64,000 nucleotides of DNA, from assembly GCF_001427525.1 (NCBI RefSeq), contig NZ_LMGU01000001.1:2169116-2233115 (forward strand). Reading direction: 5' to 3'. The translations under genes and the position numbers were made by a program. Positions within the stretch are counted from its first letter, which is position 1. Each line of letters opens with the position of its first letter. This stretch comes from Microbacterium sp. Root61 (GTDB taxonomy: Bacteria; Actinomycetota; Actinomycetes; Actinomycetales; Microbacteriaceae). Below the pieces are notes generated by a model. That model was not told the DNA's origin. It worked only from the letters and a program-made list of their open reading frames with translations, and ran no database searches. Below, one piece after another: positions 1-8,024 of this stretch.

Positions 1-2
1 CG

Positions 3-131
3 GACTACTACAAGGCCAACGTCGAGTTCTTCGACGACGTGGGATCCCCGGGCGGAGCCGCCAAGGTCGGCGTGATCCACAAGGACCACCCGATCATCGC
101 TGAACTGCCTCCGCAGGCCGACCATGACTGA
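3..131 (+). CDS. 3' end of an unidentified gene, cut by the window edge
   Basis: Only the last 42 residues are present. They read in the third frame from the window start, contain the segment GSPGGAAKVGVIHKDHP, and end at the TGA at 129-131. I do not recognise the family from this piece. The stop overlaps the ATG of the following flavoprotein by eight bases, so the two are very probably co-transcribed and a redox partnership is possible. The open frame and the overlap support real coding; function is left open. Confidence 0.55.
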   Translation, partial: DYYKANVEFFDDVGSPGGAAKVGVIHKDHPIIAELPPQADHD

Positions 132-1083
132 CACGCCGGTTCCGGATGAGGTCGTCGTCGATGTCCTCATCGTCGGAGGCGGCCCCGCAGGGCTGTCGGC
201 CGCGCTCAATCTCGGCCGGGCGCGTGCCCGCGTGCTCGTGGTCGACGCCGATAGACCGCGCAACGCGGCGACCGTCAACTCGCACGGGTTCCTCACCCGC
301 GACGGGATTCCGCCGCACGAACTGCGCCGTCTGGCGCGTGCCGAGCTCGAGGCGTACCCCGACGTGCAGGTGCTGACGCGGTGCCGCGTGACCGGCATCC
401 GCTCCTCGATGCTGCACGGCCAGGGTGCGCGTTTCGCCGCTACCGTCGAAGGGCGGAAGGCGCCGAGGTCGGTCCTCGCCCGGTCCGTGCTGGTGGCGAC
501 GGGGCTGCGTGAGACGCTCCCCGACGTGCCCGGGCTGCGCGGCTTCTACGGGATGTCACTGTTCAGCTGTGCGGCTTGCGACGCCTGGGAGCTGCAGGAT
601 CGTCCGCTCGCGCTCATCGGCGAGGCATCCGATCTCGCGGATCGCGCCCGGCTGATCGCGCGCTGGACGGACGCGCTGACCGTCTTCACCCATGGGTCGG
701 ACGCCATCGACACGATCGAGGAGGCGGAGCTCGCGGCATCCGGAATCCGCGTCGAGCGCCGCCGCATCGCGGAGCTCGAAGGCGACCGCGGGTTGATCAC
801 CGCCGTACGCCTCGAGGGCGGAACACGGGTGCCCGTCGAGGGCGGTTTCGTGCGCCCGGCGTGGGACCCGGCGCTCGAGTTCCTCGCCGGCGTCCCGGTC
901 GACCGCGACGACGACGGGCATCTCGTCATCGACCGCTCGGGCCGTACGAACGTGCCCGGGCTGTATGGGGCGGGGGATGCAGCGGCCCCCGGTCCGCAGC
1001 AGCTCATCGTCGCCGCGGGTCAGGGTGCAAGGGCCGCCGCCGTTCTCATCCACGACCTCATCGGCGTCACCACGGCGCACTGA
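124..1083 (+). CDS. Thioredoxin-reductase-like NAD(P)/FAD-dependent oxidoreductase
   Basis: A 319-residue class-II pyridine nucleotide-disulfide oxidoreductase. An FAD-binding GGGPAG motif lies at about residues 18-23. A CAACD sequence near residue 150 is where thioredoxin reductases carry their redox CxxCD, and the C-terminal FAD segment reads VPGLYGAGDAA. The second Rossmann region has no clean GxGxxG (it reads ALIGEASDLADRA), so use of NAD(P)H as in true TrxB is uncertain. Proteins of this shape are often annotated simply as NAD(P)/FAD-dependent oxidoreductases. The gene overlaps the preceding open frame by eight bases, suggesting an operon. It is probably cytosolic; there is no signal peptide. 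Confidence 0.85.
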   Translation: MTDTPVPDEVVVDVLIVGGGPAGLSAALNLGRARARVLVVDADRPRNAATVNSHGFLTRDGIPPHELRRLARAELEAYPDVQVLTRCRVTGIRSSMLHGQGARFAATVEGRKAPRSVLARSVLVATGLRETLPDVPGLRGFYGMSLFSCAACDAWELQDRPLALIGEASDLADRARLIARWTDALTVFTHGSDAIDTIEEAELAASGIRVERRRIAELEGDRGLITAVRLEGGTRVPVEGGFVRPAWDPALEFLAGVPVDRDDDGHLVIDRSGRTNVPGLYGAGDAAAPGPQQLIVAAGQGARAAAVLIHDLIGVTTAH

Positions 1084-1113
1084 CGGTTCGGTCGCGGTGC
1101 GTCGGGGAGGCTG

Positions 1114-1920
1114 TCAGCGGAGGGCGGCCTGCTCGATGCGGTGGTGCCGTTCGCGGATCATCGCGCGATCCTCCGACCCGACGAACACCAGGAACTCTCC
1201 GGCCAGCACCCGATCGACGATCTCCGCGGCCAGTTCTCCGGCGTCGCCACCGGACTGAATGCGGGTGCGGGCGAACTCGGTCGTGGCATCGACGCCGAAA
1301 CGCAGGGGCGACCCCGGATCTGCGATCCGCGTCCGCACCGCGCCGGGCGCGACGACGGACACACGAACGCCGGTGCCCTCGACCTCCTGCTCCAGCGCCT
1401 CCGAGAGCGCGAACACGGCCGCCTTCGACGCGGAGTACAGTCCCTGGCGCCAGCCGGGCACGGATCGCACATGGAACCCGCCGAGGCTGGCCACGTTCAC
1501 GACCGTCCCCCGCCCGGCGGCGATCATGGCCGGCACGAACGCGCGGATGCCGTTCAGCACCCCGTGCACGTTGACGTCGAACACCCAGTCCGATGCGGCA
1601 GGGGGCGTCTCCCACAGCGGCACGGAGTTGAAGACGACGCCGGCGTTGTTGAAGAGGAGGTCGACCGGGGAGGCCGCGATTCGCGCCGCCACGCCGAGCA
1701 GGTCGTCGGGAGCCGATACGTCGGCTCGTTCGACGACCAGACGCTCGCTGGCGTCCCGGTCGAGGCGTGAGGCCAGTTCGGCGAGCCCGTGGTCGTCCAG
1801 GTCCACGGCCACGCAGCGGTAGCCGCGACTGAGAAGGTCGACGACCAGCGCCGCGCCGATTCCGGATGCCGCGCCGGTGACGACGGCGAGCGGAGGGGTG
1901 TTGCGATCTGAGGCGGTCAT
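1114..1920 (-). CDS. Short-chain dehydrogenase/reductase (SDR)
   Basis: A 268-residue classical SDR. It has the cofactor motif TGAASGIG near the N-terminus, the NNAG structural motif near residue 90 and the catalytic YSASK near residue 160. It is the third gene of a minus-strand set: transporter, SDR, SDR. Only four bases separate its ATG from the stop of the upstream SDR. Members oxidise or reduce alcohols and ketones with NAD(P)(H). Next to a Baeyer-Villiger monooxygenase, a role in converting a secondary alcohol to the ketone substrate is plausible but inferred. The C-terminal tail is longer than in minimal SDRs. Confidence 0.87.
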   Translation of the reverse strand: MTASDRNTPPLAVVTGAASGIGAALVVDLLSRGYRCVAVDLDDHGLAELASRLDRDASERLVVERADVSAPDDLLGVAARIAASPVDLLFNNAGVVFNSVPLWETPPAASDWVFDVNVHGVLNGIRAFVPAMIAAGRGTVVNVASLGGFHVRSVPGWRQGLYSASKAAVFALSEALEQEVEGTGVRVSVVAPGAVRTRIADPGSPLRFGVDATTEFARTRIQSGGDAGELAAEIVDRVLAGEFLVFVGSEDRAMIRERHHRIEQAALR

Positions 1921-1924
1921 CCGT

Positions 1925-2665
1925 TCAGACTCCGAGACGCAGAGCGCTCATGCCGCCATCGACGACGAAGCTCTCGCCGGTGACCGACGTGAACGCGGGG
2001 TCCAGGAGCAGGGCGACAGTGGCTGCGACATCCTCCGGTGTGACCAGGCGACCGGTCGGCTGACGACTCGCGAAGGCCTCGTGCGCCGCGACCGGATCGG
2101 GTTCGGCGTCGATCAGCCGGCGGACCCAGCTGGTCTCGGTCGTGCCGGGCAGGACGCAGTTGACGAGGATGCCGGCGGCGACGTGGTCGGCGGCCATCGC
2201 GCGGGTGAGCGCCTGGATCGCGCCCTTGGAGGCGCTGTACACGGCGCGGCCCTGGACGCCGGTGACCGCCGACACGGAGGACATGTTGACGATCCGCGGT
2301 GCCACGGAGGATGCCATGTGCGGGATCACCGCGCGGGACATGCGGGCGGTGCCGATGACGTTGGTGTCGAGCACCGTCAGCCAGTCGTCATCCGTCGCGT
2401 CCATCACCGAACCGCGTGTGCCGACGCCCGCGTTGTTGACGAGTCCGTCGATGCCGCCCCACTCGGAGGCTACGGCGGAGACGGCCGCCTCCACGGCGGC
2501 GGAGTCACGGATGTCGACGGCATAGGTGCGGGCGTCGACGTGCGCCTCGCCCGGGTCACGGTCGAAGACCGCGACCCGGGTTCCGGCGTCCAGCAGACGA
2601 GCAACGACCGCCGCGCCGATGCCGGCGGCGCCACCCGTGACGATCACGCGACGGGTCGTGCTCAT
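1925..2665 (-). CDS. Short-chain dehydrogenase/reductase (SDR)
   Basis: A 246-residue classical SDR with TGGAAGIG at the N-terminus, VNNAGVG, the catalytic YSASKG and a C-terminal VTGESFVVDGG typical of FabG-like members. Its ATG overlaps the stop codon of the transporter by four bases (ATGA at 2662-2665), which fixes the start and implies translational coupling. The open frame runs further upstream through the transporter gene, but that is antisense-free shadow and not used here. Probable role: NAD(P)-dependent oxidation of an alcohol imported by the neighbouring permease. The exact substrate is not visible. Confidence 0.88.
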   Translation of the reverse strand: MSTTRRVIVTGGAAGIGAAVVARLLDAGTRVAVFDRDPGEAHVDARTYAVDIRDSAAVEAAVSAVASEWGGIDGLVNNAGVGTRGSVMDATDDDWLTVLDTNVIGTARMSRAVIPHMASSVAPRIVNMSSVSAVTGVQGRAVYSASKGAIQALTRAMAADHVAAGILVNCVLPGTTETSWVRRLIDAEPDPVAAHEAFASRQPTGRLVTPEDVAATVALLLDPAFTSVTGESFVVDGGMSALRLGV

Positions 2666-4005
2666 CGGTCGAAGGTGCTGTTCGACGTGAGCAGCGGCTT
2701 CCCGGTGCGGTCCTTGACCGTCGACACGACGAGCAGGGAGATGACCGCCCAGATGATCAGGTACACCGCGATCGGGATGGTCGAACCGGTCGAGGTCTGC
2801 AGCCACACGGCGATCGTCGGCGCGAACCCACCGCCGATGATCGAGCCGATCGCGTAGCCCAGCGAGGCGCCGGAGTAGCGGACGTTGGCCGGGAACATCT
2901 CCACGAACATCGCCGACTGCAGACCGTACGGGATGCCGAGGCCGACCGCGAGTCCGAGCAGACCGAGGGCGAACATCCAGATGTTGCCGGTGTCCACCAG
3001 CAGGAACAGCGGGATCAGCCACACGATCAGCGCGATCATGCCGACCTGGAAGACGCGCACCCGGCCGAAGCGGTCCGACAGTGTGCCGGACCAGAGGATG
3101 AACGCCATCCATGCGATGTTGACCACCGAGATGACCACGAGGATCTGGGTCGCGTTCATACCGAGCTGGGTCGTTCCGTAGTTGAGGAAGTACCCGCCCA
3201 TGACCATGTAGGCCGCGGCGTTGATGCCCGCGTAGGCCCACGTGGCCTGCAGGACCTGCCGCCAGTTGGAGCGGAACACCTCGACCATCGGCATGCGGCT
3301 CTTGGCGCGGCTCGCCTCGATGTCGGCGAACGCCGGCGACTCGGAGATGGTCTTGCGGATGATGATGCCGACGACGATGAGCACGGCGCTGAACAGGAAT
3401 GGCAGACGCCAGCCCCAGGCGAGGAACGCCTCGGGGCCGGTGATGGCCGTGACGGTCGCGGTGACGCCCGTCGCCAGCAGCAGACCGGCCGCCGCGCCGA
3501 GCTGCGGGAACGCGCCGAAGAACCCCCGCCGCTTCGCCGGAGCGTGCTCGACGGCCATGAGCGCGGCGCCGCCCCACTCGCCACCGGTAGAGAGTCCCTG
3601 CAGGATCCGCAGCAGCACGAGCATCAGCGGCGCGGCGATGCCGATGGCCGCGTACGTCGGGAGCACACCGATCAACGTGGTCGACAGCCCCATGACCAGC
3701 AGTGTGAGCACCAGCATCGCCTTGCGCCCGATGCGGTCCCCCATGTGGCCCGCGATGATCGCGCCCAGCGGGCGGAACAGGAACGAGACACCGATGGACA
3801 TGAATGCCACGATCTGCGGGACCGGGCCTTCGCTGCCGGCCGGCGCGAAGAACAGCGGAGCGAACACCAGCGCTGCGGCGTTCGCGTAGATGAAGAAGTC
3901 GTACCACTCGATGGTGGTGCCGATCATGGTTCCGGCCAGCACGCGTCGCTGTTCGCGGCGCACGTGCGGGTCGGTTGCGGCCCGTGACTCTGCGGTCACT
4001 GTCAT
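2662..4005 (-). CDS. MHS-family MFS transporter (metabolite:proton symporter)
   Basis: A 447-residue, roughly 12-helix transporter. The N-terminal TTIEWYDFFIYA is the hallmark of the metabolite:H+ symporter branch (KgtP, ProP and ShiA relatives), followed by the MFS loop signature GDRIGRK and by QGLSTGGEWGGA. Start chosen at the ATG at 4005, which gives a natural cytosolic N-terminus. A longer frame upstream would cross the intergenic region shared with the divergent IclR gene. It is first in a three-gene minus-strand operon with two SDRs and probably imports the compound, likely an organic acid or aromatic, that the cluster oxidises. Transport mode is known for the family; the substrate is inferred. 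Confidence 0.88.
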   Translation of the reverse strand: MTVTAESRAATDPHVRREQRRVLAGTMIGTTIEWYDFFIYANAAALVFAPLFFAPAGSEGPVPQIVAFMSIGVSFLFRPLGAIIAGHMGDRIGRKAMLVLTLLVMGLSTTLIGVLPTYAAIGIAAPLMLVLLRILQGLSTGGEWGGAALMAVEHAPAKRRGFFGAFPQLGAAAGLLLATGVTATVTAITGPEAFLAWGWRLPFLFSAVLIVVGIIIRKTISESPAFADIEASRAKSRMPMVEVFRSNWRQVLQATWAYAGINAAAYMVMGGYFLNYGTTQLGMNATQILVVISVVNIAWMAFILWSGTLSDRFGRVRVFQVGMIALIVWLIPLFLLVDTGNIWMFALGLLGLAVGLGIPYGLQSAMFVEMFPANVRYSGASLGYAIGSIIGGGFAPTIAVWLQTSTGSTIPIAVYLIIWAVISLLVVSTVKDRTGKPLLTSNSTFDR

Positions 4006-4098
4006 GGCGGTCCAATCGTCGTCGGTTGGGGTATCCGGCGTGAGGAATCGCGCCGCGTCGACCAGTGTCGGCCAGGCGTCCACGGCTCGGTAAGGAGC

Positions 4099-4120
4099 GT
4101 TCTCAGATATCGATAATATG
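4099..4120. promoter_or_regulatory. Candidate IclR operator and promoter core in the divergent region
   Basis: The sequence TCTCAGATATCGATAATATG lies just before the IclR start. It matches, with four differences over 20 bases, the sequence at 7841-7860 upstream of the hydrolase-monooxygenase pair. It contains the palindrome TATCGATA. GATAAT (4112-4117) sits nine bases before the ATG at 4126, the spacing expected of a -10 box for a leaderless transcript. The opposite strand offers TATTAT for the divergent transporter operon. I infer autoregulation plus control of both divergent units. Confidence 0.55.
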
Positions 4121-4125
4121 GCGCT

Positions 4126-4956
4126 ATGTCCCGCCCCGACGCCGACGCCGCCCCCTCCTCGGGGGACGAACACGGTCGACCCGATGCACCGCTGGGTCGC
4201 GTGCTGCGGATCTTGGAGAGCTTCGATCAGACCCACCCGGCGTTGACCGTCCCGGAGCTCGCGGCACGCACCGGTCTGCCCTCGTCGTCGGTGTATCGGA
4301 TCGTCCGGGAGCTCATCGCCTACGGCCTCCTCGAACGCGCCGGCGACGGGATGCTGCGCACCACGCTGCGACTGTGGGAGCTCGGCACCCGCAGCGCCCC
4401 GCGCCTCCGGCTGCGCTCGATCGCCCTGCCGTTCATGGAGGATCTGCGGCGTATCGTCCAGCAGCACACACAGCTGTCCGTGCTCGACGGAACCGACACC
4501 GTGTACTTGGAGCGGTTGCAGGCGTCATCCGGCGTGCGCAACATCATGAGCCCCGCGCAGCGCGTGCCGGCACGGGTGACCTCGTCCGGCCTCCTCCTCG
4601 CCGCCTACCTTCCGCCGTACCGGCAGACCGAGATCCTCGGCGCCGACGTGGGCGAGCATTGGCTCGTCGCCGAACCGCCGCCGGGCGCGCGCGTCCACGA
4701 AGCCACGATCGAGGAGCTGCGGCGGCTGACCGCGCGGTTCCGACGCGACAACTTCGCGTCGCTGCCGGGATGGATCACGCCCGACACCGCCGGCATCTCG
4801 GTGCCGGTGCGCGATCGCACGGGCGAGGTCGTCGCCGCTCTGTCACTCATCCTCGACAACGACCCCGCACTGATCGACTCCTGCCTCCCGGCGCTGCGAG
4901 CGACGGGAGCGAGCATCTCGCGCTTCCTCGGCTGGGATCCGCCCGCCCGGGGGTGA
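4126..4956 (+). CDS. IclR-family transcriptional regulator
   Basis: A 276-residue IclR protein. An N-terminal winged helix-turn-helix covers about residues 25-85 (LTVPELAARTGLPSSSVYRI) and a C-terminal GAF-like effector domain follows, ending in an ISVPVRDRTGEVVAALSL strand. The gene is divergent from the MHS transporter operon and convergent with the monooxygenase, one base apart. The ATG has no Shine-Dalgarno sequence and the -10-like GATAAT is too close for a leader, so the mRNA is probably leaderless. Placement and the repeated upstream site make it the likely local regulator of the oxidation cluster. IclR proteins can activate or repress; which applies here is not visible. Confidence 0.88.
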   Translation: MSRPDADAAPSSGDEHGRPDAPLGRVLRILESFDQTHPALTVPELAARTGLPSSSVYRIVRELIAYGLLERAGDGMLRTTLRLWELGTRSAPRLRLRSIALPFMEDLRRIVQQHTQLSVLDGTDTVYLERLQASSGVRNIMSPAQRVPARVTSSGLLLAAYLPPYRQTEILGADVGEHWLVAEPPPGARVHEATIEELRRLTARFRRDNFASLPGWITPDTAGISVPVRDRTGEVVAALSLILDNDPALIDSCLPALRATGASISRFLGWDPPARG

Positions 4957-4957
4957 C

Positions 4958-6940
4958 TCAGCTCGTCTCGGAGCGGTGCAGCAGCCGGTAGTCCTCGAGC
5001 ATCGGCGCACGGGTCAGATCCCAGTAGTCGACGAGGTCGAACGGCCAATTCTGAGACACGCGGTCGAACGCGTTCTTGTACCAGGTGCGCTCGCCCGGGA
5101 TACCCCACGCACGCAGACGGTTCGCCTCATCGACGCGTGCGCAGAAGGCGTCCAGTGCCTCCGCGGTGGGTTCGAGTGCGTCCGCCTGACCCCCGGAGAT
5201 CACCTCGAGGCAGGCCAGCGTGTACTCGACGGCCGACTCGGTCATGAAGATGATGCTGCCGTTCGCGGCCAGCCCCGAGTTGGGGCCGAGGATCACGAAG
5301 AGGTTCGGGAACTGCGGCACGGTCACGGTCGCGTACGCACGCGCGTCGCCACCCCAATAGTCCTCGAGCGTCTCACCGCCGCGTCCGTGGACGGAGATCG
5401 GATGCAGGAACTCGTCGGCCCGGAACCCGGTCGCGAACACGACGGCGTCGACGTCGTGGTGCTCGCCATCGGCCGTGACGAGACCGGCCTCATCGGCGGC
5501 GGCGATCCCGCTGGTCTCCAGGTGCACGTCGGGACGCTGGAGCATTCGCGCCCAATCGCCGTTGTCCCGCAGCATCCGCTTGACTCCCGCCGGATAGTCC
5601 GGGATGGCGTGCGGCAGCAGGTCCGGGCGGTCCCGATACTGCTCGACCTGGAAGGACTCCAGCTCCTCCCGGAGGCGCTTGTTGGCCGCCGACACCGAGC
5701 CGGGCTCGTCCCACGTCGGGTCCACCACCACCAGCGGCAGGCGTGCCTCGACCGACACCCAGAATTGCCAGAACCGATACCAGCGCGCGTAGTTGGGAAG
5801 GTGGCTGAACAGCCACTGCAGGTCGTCGGAAATCGGCGCGTGATAGTGCGGGGTGGGCAGCATCCACGGCGCGCTGCGCTGGAAGACCGTGAGGTGGGCG
5901 GCGCCCTCGGCAACGGCGGGGGCGATCTGGAAGGCGCTCGCCCCCGTGCCCACGACGGCGATGCGCTTGCCGGCGGGGTCGAAGTCGGCGGGCCACTGCG
6001 CGGAGTGGAACCGGTCCCCCGCGAAGTCGCCCATGCCCGGGATCTCAGGGATCCGCGGCTGGTTGAGCTGCCCCACGCAGGAGATCACCGCGTCGGCGAC
6101 GATCTGCTCGCGGGTGCCGTCGGAGCCGATGAGCGTGACCGTCCACCGGCACGCCCTCTCGTCCCAGCGCGCGTCGACGACCTCGGTGTCGAACCGGATG
6201 CGGTCGCGGATCCGCACGTCGCGCGACACGTCGATCAGGTAGTCGCGGATGTGGGGCTGCTCGGAGAAGTGCGACGGCCAGTCCGGCTTCTGCGCGAACG
6301 AGAAGCTGTACGCATAGTTGGCGGTGTCCAACCGGCATCCGGGATACGTGTTCTCCCACCACGTGCCGCCCACTTCGTTGTTCTTCTCGAGGATGGTGAA
6401 GTCGACGCCGGCTTGCCGCAGGCGGTGCCCGGCGATGATGCCGGACAGACCCGCGCCGATGACGACGGCCGAGACCGCACGACGACCCGGGTCGTCCACG
6501 TGCCATCCGGGCGCGCCTGCGTCGCCGGTCAGCGCGATCTCGTGGTGCAGGAGGTCGCGGTAGCGGTGGTCGGAGCGGCCGGTCAGGTATTCGACGATGT
6601 CGTCGAGGATGCCGGTGGCCGCCGGATCGATGGGACGACGCCCGTCGCGGATGTCGATCAGCACCGACGTCGCCGACGCGCGCGCGAGCGCGACCTGCTC
6701 GGCGGTGAGCCCGCCCTGCGGCGGAATGGTGGCGCTCATCGTCACCTCGGGCGGGCGGCACCGGTCGTCGAGGATGTCCCGGTCGCCGGTGAGCTGCGCG
6801 AGCGCGGCCAGCAGCGAGGGGACGTCCGCGCTGTCGACGATGCGGCGCAGGTCGGCGTCACTGACCGCCCACGTCGCCGGATCGATTCCCGTCGCCACCG
6901 GACCGAACCCGGTCGTGCTCGACGATGCGAGTGAGGTCAC
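4958..6940 (-). CDS. Baeyer-Villiger monooxygenase (flavin-containing, type I)
   Basis: A 660-residue NAD(P)H- and FAD-dependent monooxygenase. FAD-binding GAGLSG lies at residues 162-167 and a second Rossmann motif GTGASA at about 331-336. Residues 306-317 read FAGDRFHSAQWP, matching the Baeyer-Villiger fingerprint FxGxxxHxxxW. The roughly 150-residue N-terminal extension before the first Rossmann fold is like that of 4-hydroxyacetophenone monooxygenase, rather than cyclohexanone-type enzymes of about 540 residues. Start is the GTG at 6940, overlapping the hydrolase stop as GTGA. The enzyme inserts oxygen next to a ketone to give an ester or lactone, which the co-transcribed hydrolase would open. 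Family call is firm; ketone identity is unknown. Confidence 0.9.
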   Translation of the reverse strand: MTSLASSSTTGFGPVATGIDPATWAVSDADLRRIVDSADVPSLLAALAQLTGDRDILDDRCRPPEVTMSATIPPQGGLTAEQVALARASATSVLIDIRDGRRPIDPAATGILDDIVEYLTGRSDHRYRDLLHHEIALTGDAGAPGWHVDDPGRRAVSAVVIGAGLSGIIAGHRLRQAGVDFTILEKNNEVGGTWWENTYPGCRLDTANYAYSFSFAQKPDWPSHFSEQPHIRDYLIDVSRDVRIRDRIRFDTEVVDARWDERACRWTVTLIGSDGTREQIVADAVISCVGQLNQPRIPEIPGMGDFAGDRFHSAQWPADFDPAGKRIAVVGTGASAFQIAPAVAEGAAHLTVFQRSAPWMLPTPHYHAPISDDLQWLFSHLPNYARWYRFWQFWVSVEARLPLVVVDPTWDEPGSVSAANKRLREELESFQVEQYRDRPDLLPHAIPDYPAGVKRMLRDNGDWARMLQRPDVHLETSGIAAADEAGLVTADGEHHDVDAVVFATGFRADEFLHPISVHGRGGETLEDYWGGDARAYATVTVPQFPNLFVILGPNSGLAANGSIIFMTESAVEYTLACLEVISGGQADALEPTAEALDAFCARVDEANRLRAWGIPGERTWYKNAFDRVSQNWPFDLVDYWDLTRAPMLEDYRLLHRSETS

Positions 6941-7764
6941 GCGTCGCTCCGGAAGAAGTCGATGAGCAGTTCGGCACACAGGCCCGGCTCGTCGATGTTG
7001 GGCTCGTGACTGGCGTCGACGACGACGGCCGTCCCGCGGGCCGACTGCGCGGCGAGCTTCTCGGCCCATCCTGAGTCGAGCAGCGGGTCCCTGCTTCCCT
7101 CGATGAAGAGCAGCGGGATATCGAGGTCGGCGAGTGCAGCCGGGAACGGGTCGACGAATCCGGGCCGCTCCGTGGCGGGGTTCTTCAGCCGGGGGGCGTT
7201 CATGACCTCCCAGTGCCCGGGCGCGAGGCTGGCCTCGTAGCGACGGCGGACGTGGTCACCAAGGCTGTCGGGGTCGGTGACGATCAGGCCAGTCAGTCGC
7301 CGCGCCTCCTCGATGCTCGGCGTGTACTCCGCGCCGGCGCGGACGCCCTCGGGATCCCGGTACAGGCCTCCCGCGCCGCCGATCGACACCGCGCGACGGA
7401 TCGACCACGGGTTGCTCGGGTCGATCGATGCACGCAGCACGAGGGAGCCGCCGAACGAGGCTCCGGCGGCGAACACGTCGGATGCGCCGACGGTCTCGAG
7501 GAAGGCCGCGATGTGGTCGATGCGCCACGGGTACGGGGCACGGTCGAGGTAGATGACCTTGTCTGTTCCGCCCCAGCCGAGCATCTCGGGGGCGAGGACA
7601 TGGAACTGCGGGGCGAGCCGCTCGGCGACATCTCCCCAGCAGAGGTCGGCCGTGGTGCCGTAGGCACCGTCGTGGATGAGGAGGACCGTCTGTGCGGACG
7701 GGTCACCCGCCTCGAGATAACGGGTCTCGAATCCTCCGGCCCGTACCGTCTTGTAGGTGACCAT
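6937..7764 (-). CDS. Alpha/beta hydrolase, probable ester hydrolase of the Baeyer-Villiger pathway
   Basis: A 275-residue alpha/beta hydrolase. The oxyanion region reads LLIHDGAYGTT, the nucleophile elbow GASFGG places the catalytic serine near residue 103, and late acid and histidine candidates sit in GSRDPLLD and DASHEPNID. Start chosen at the ATG at 7764 with GGGAG seven bases upstream. A longer frame upstream lacks a ribosome site. It is the first gene of a two-gene minus-strand unit with the Baeyer-Villiger monooxygenase (GTGA overlap). A natural role is hydrolysis of the ester or lactone product. This resembles meta-cleavage-type hydrolases in sequence, so a C-C hydrolase cannot be excluded. 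Confidence 0.85.
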   Translation of the reverse strand: MVTYKTVRAGGFETRYLEAGDPSAQTVLLIHDGAYGTTADLCWGDVAERLAPQFHVLAPEMLGWGGTDKVIYLDRAPYPWRIDHIAAFLETVGASDVFAAGASFGGSLVLRASIDPSNPWSIRRAVSIGGAGGLYRDPEGVRAGAEYTPSIEEARRLTGLIVTDPDSLGDHVRRRYEASLAPGHWEVMNAPRLKNPATERPGFVDPFPAALADLDIPLLFIEGSRDPLLDSGWAEKLAAQSARGTAVVVDASHEPNIDEPGLCAELLIDFFRSDA

Positions 7765-7842
7765 GAGCGCTCCCTTGCGTGTCGTCGATGTGCGATCGCT
7801 CACCATCGTTCGGGACGCTGGCCGATCCCCCCAGGGCGGTTC

Positions 7843-7861
7843 TCACATTTCGATAATGTGA
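7843..7861. promoter_or_regulatory. Inverted repeat, candidate IclR operator
   Basis: TCACATT (7843-7849), spacer TCGAT, AATGTGA (7855-7861) form a perfect 7-base inverted repeat. It lies 79 bases before the ATG of the hydrolase-monooxygenase operon. The block TCTCACATTTCGATAATGTG resembles the block at 4101-4120 ahead of the IclR gene. The better symmetry here suggests it is the stronger site. Binding is inferred. Confidence 0.6.
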
Positions 7862-8024
7862 CCGCGGCGTGATCGCCGCCACCGTCGCCCGACGGAGCTG
7901 TCCAGCGCCGTCCGGCCGGCGGGGCTGAACACCGTCAGAAGGCCCTGGTCGTGTTCTGCGACCGCGCGTACGATATCTGCCACCCCCGATGCGCCGCACA
8001 CGAAGGCGACGAGAGGCGACACCG

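Noticed and set aside
4976..6934. Long plus-strand open frame opposite the Baeyer-Villiger monooxygenase gene
   Set aside because: It is Arg/Val/Gly/Asp-rich, has no recognisable motif and mirrors third-position GC of the real minus-strand gene.
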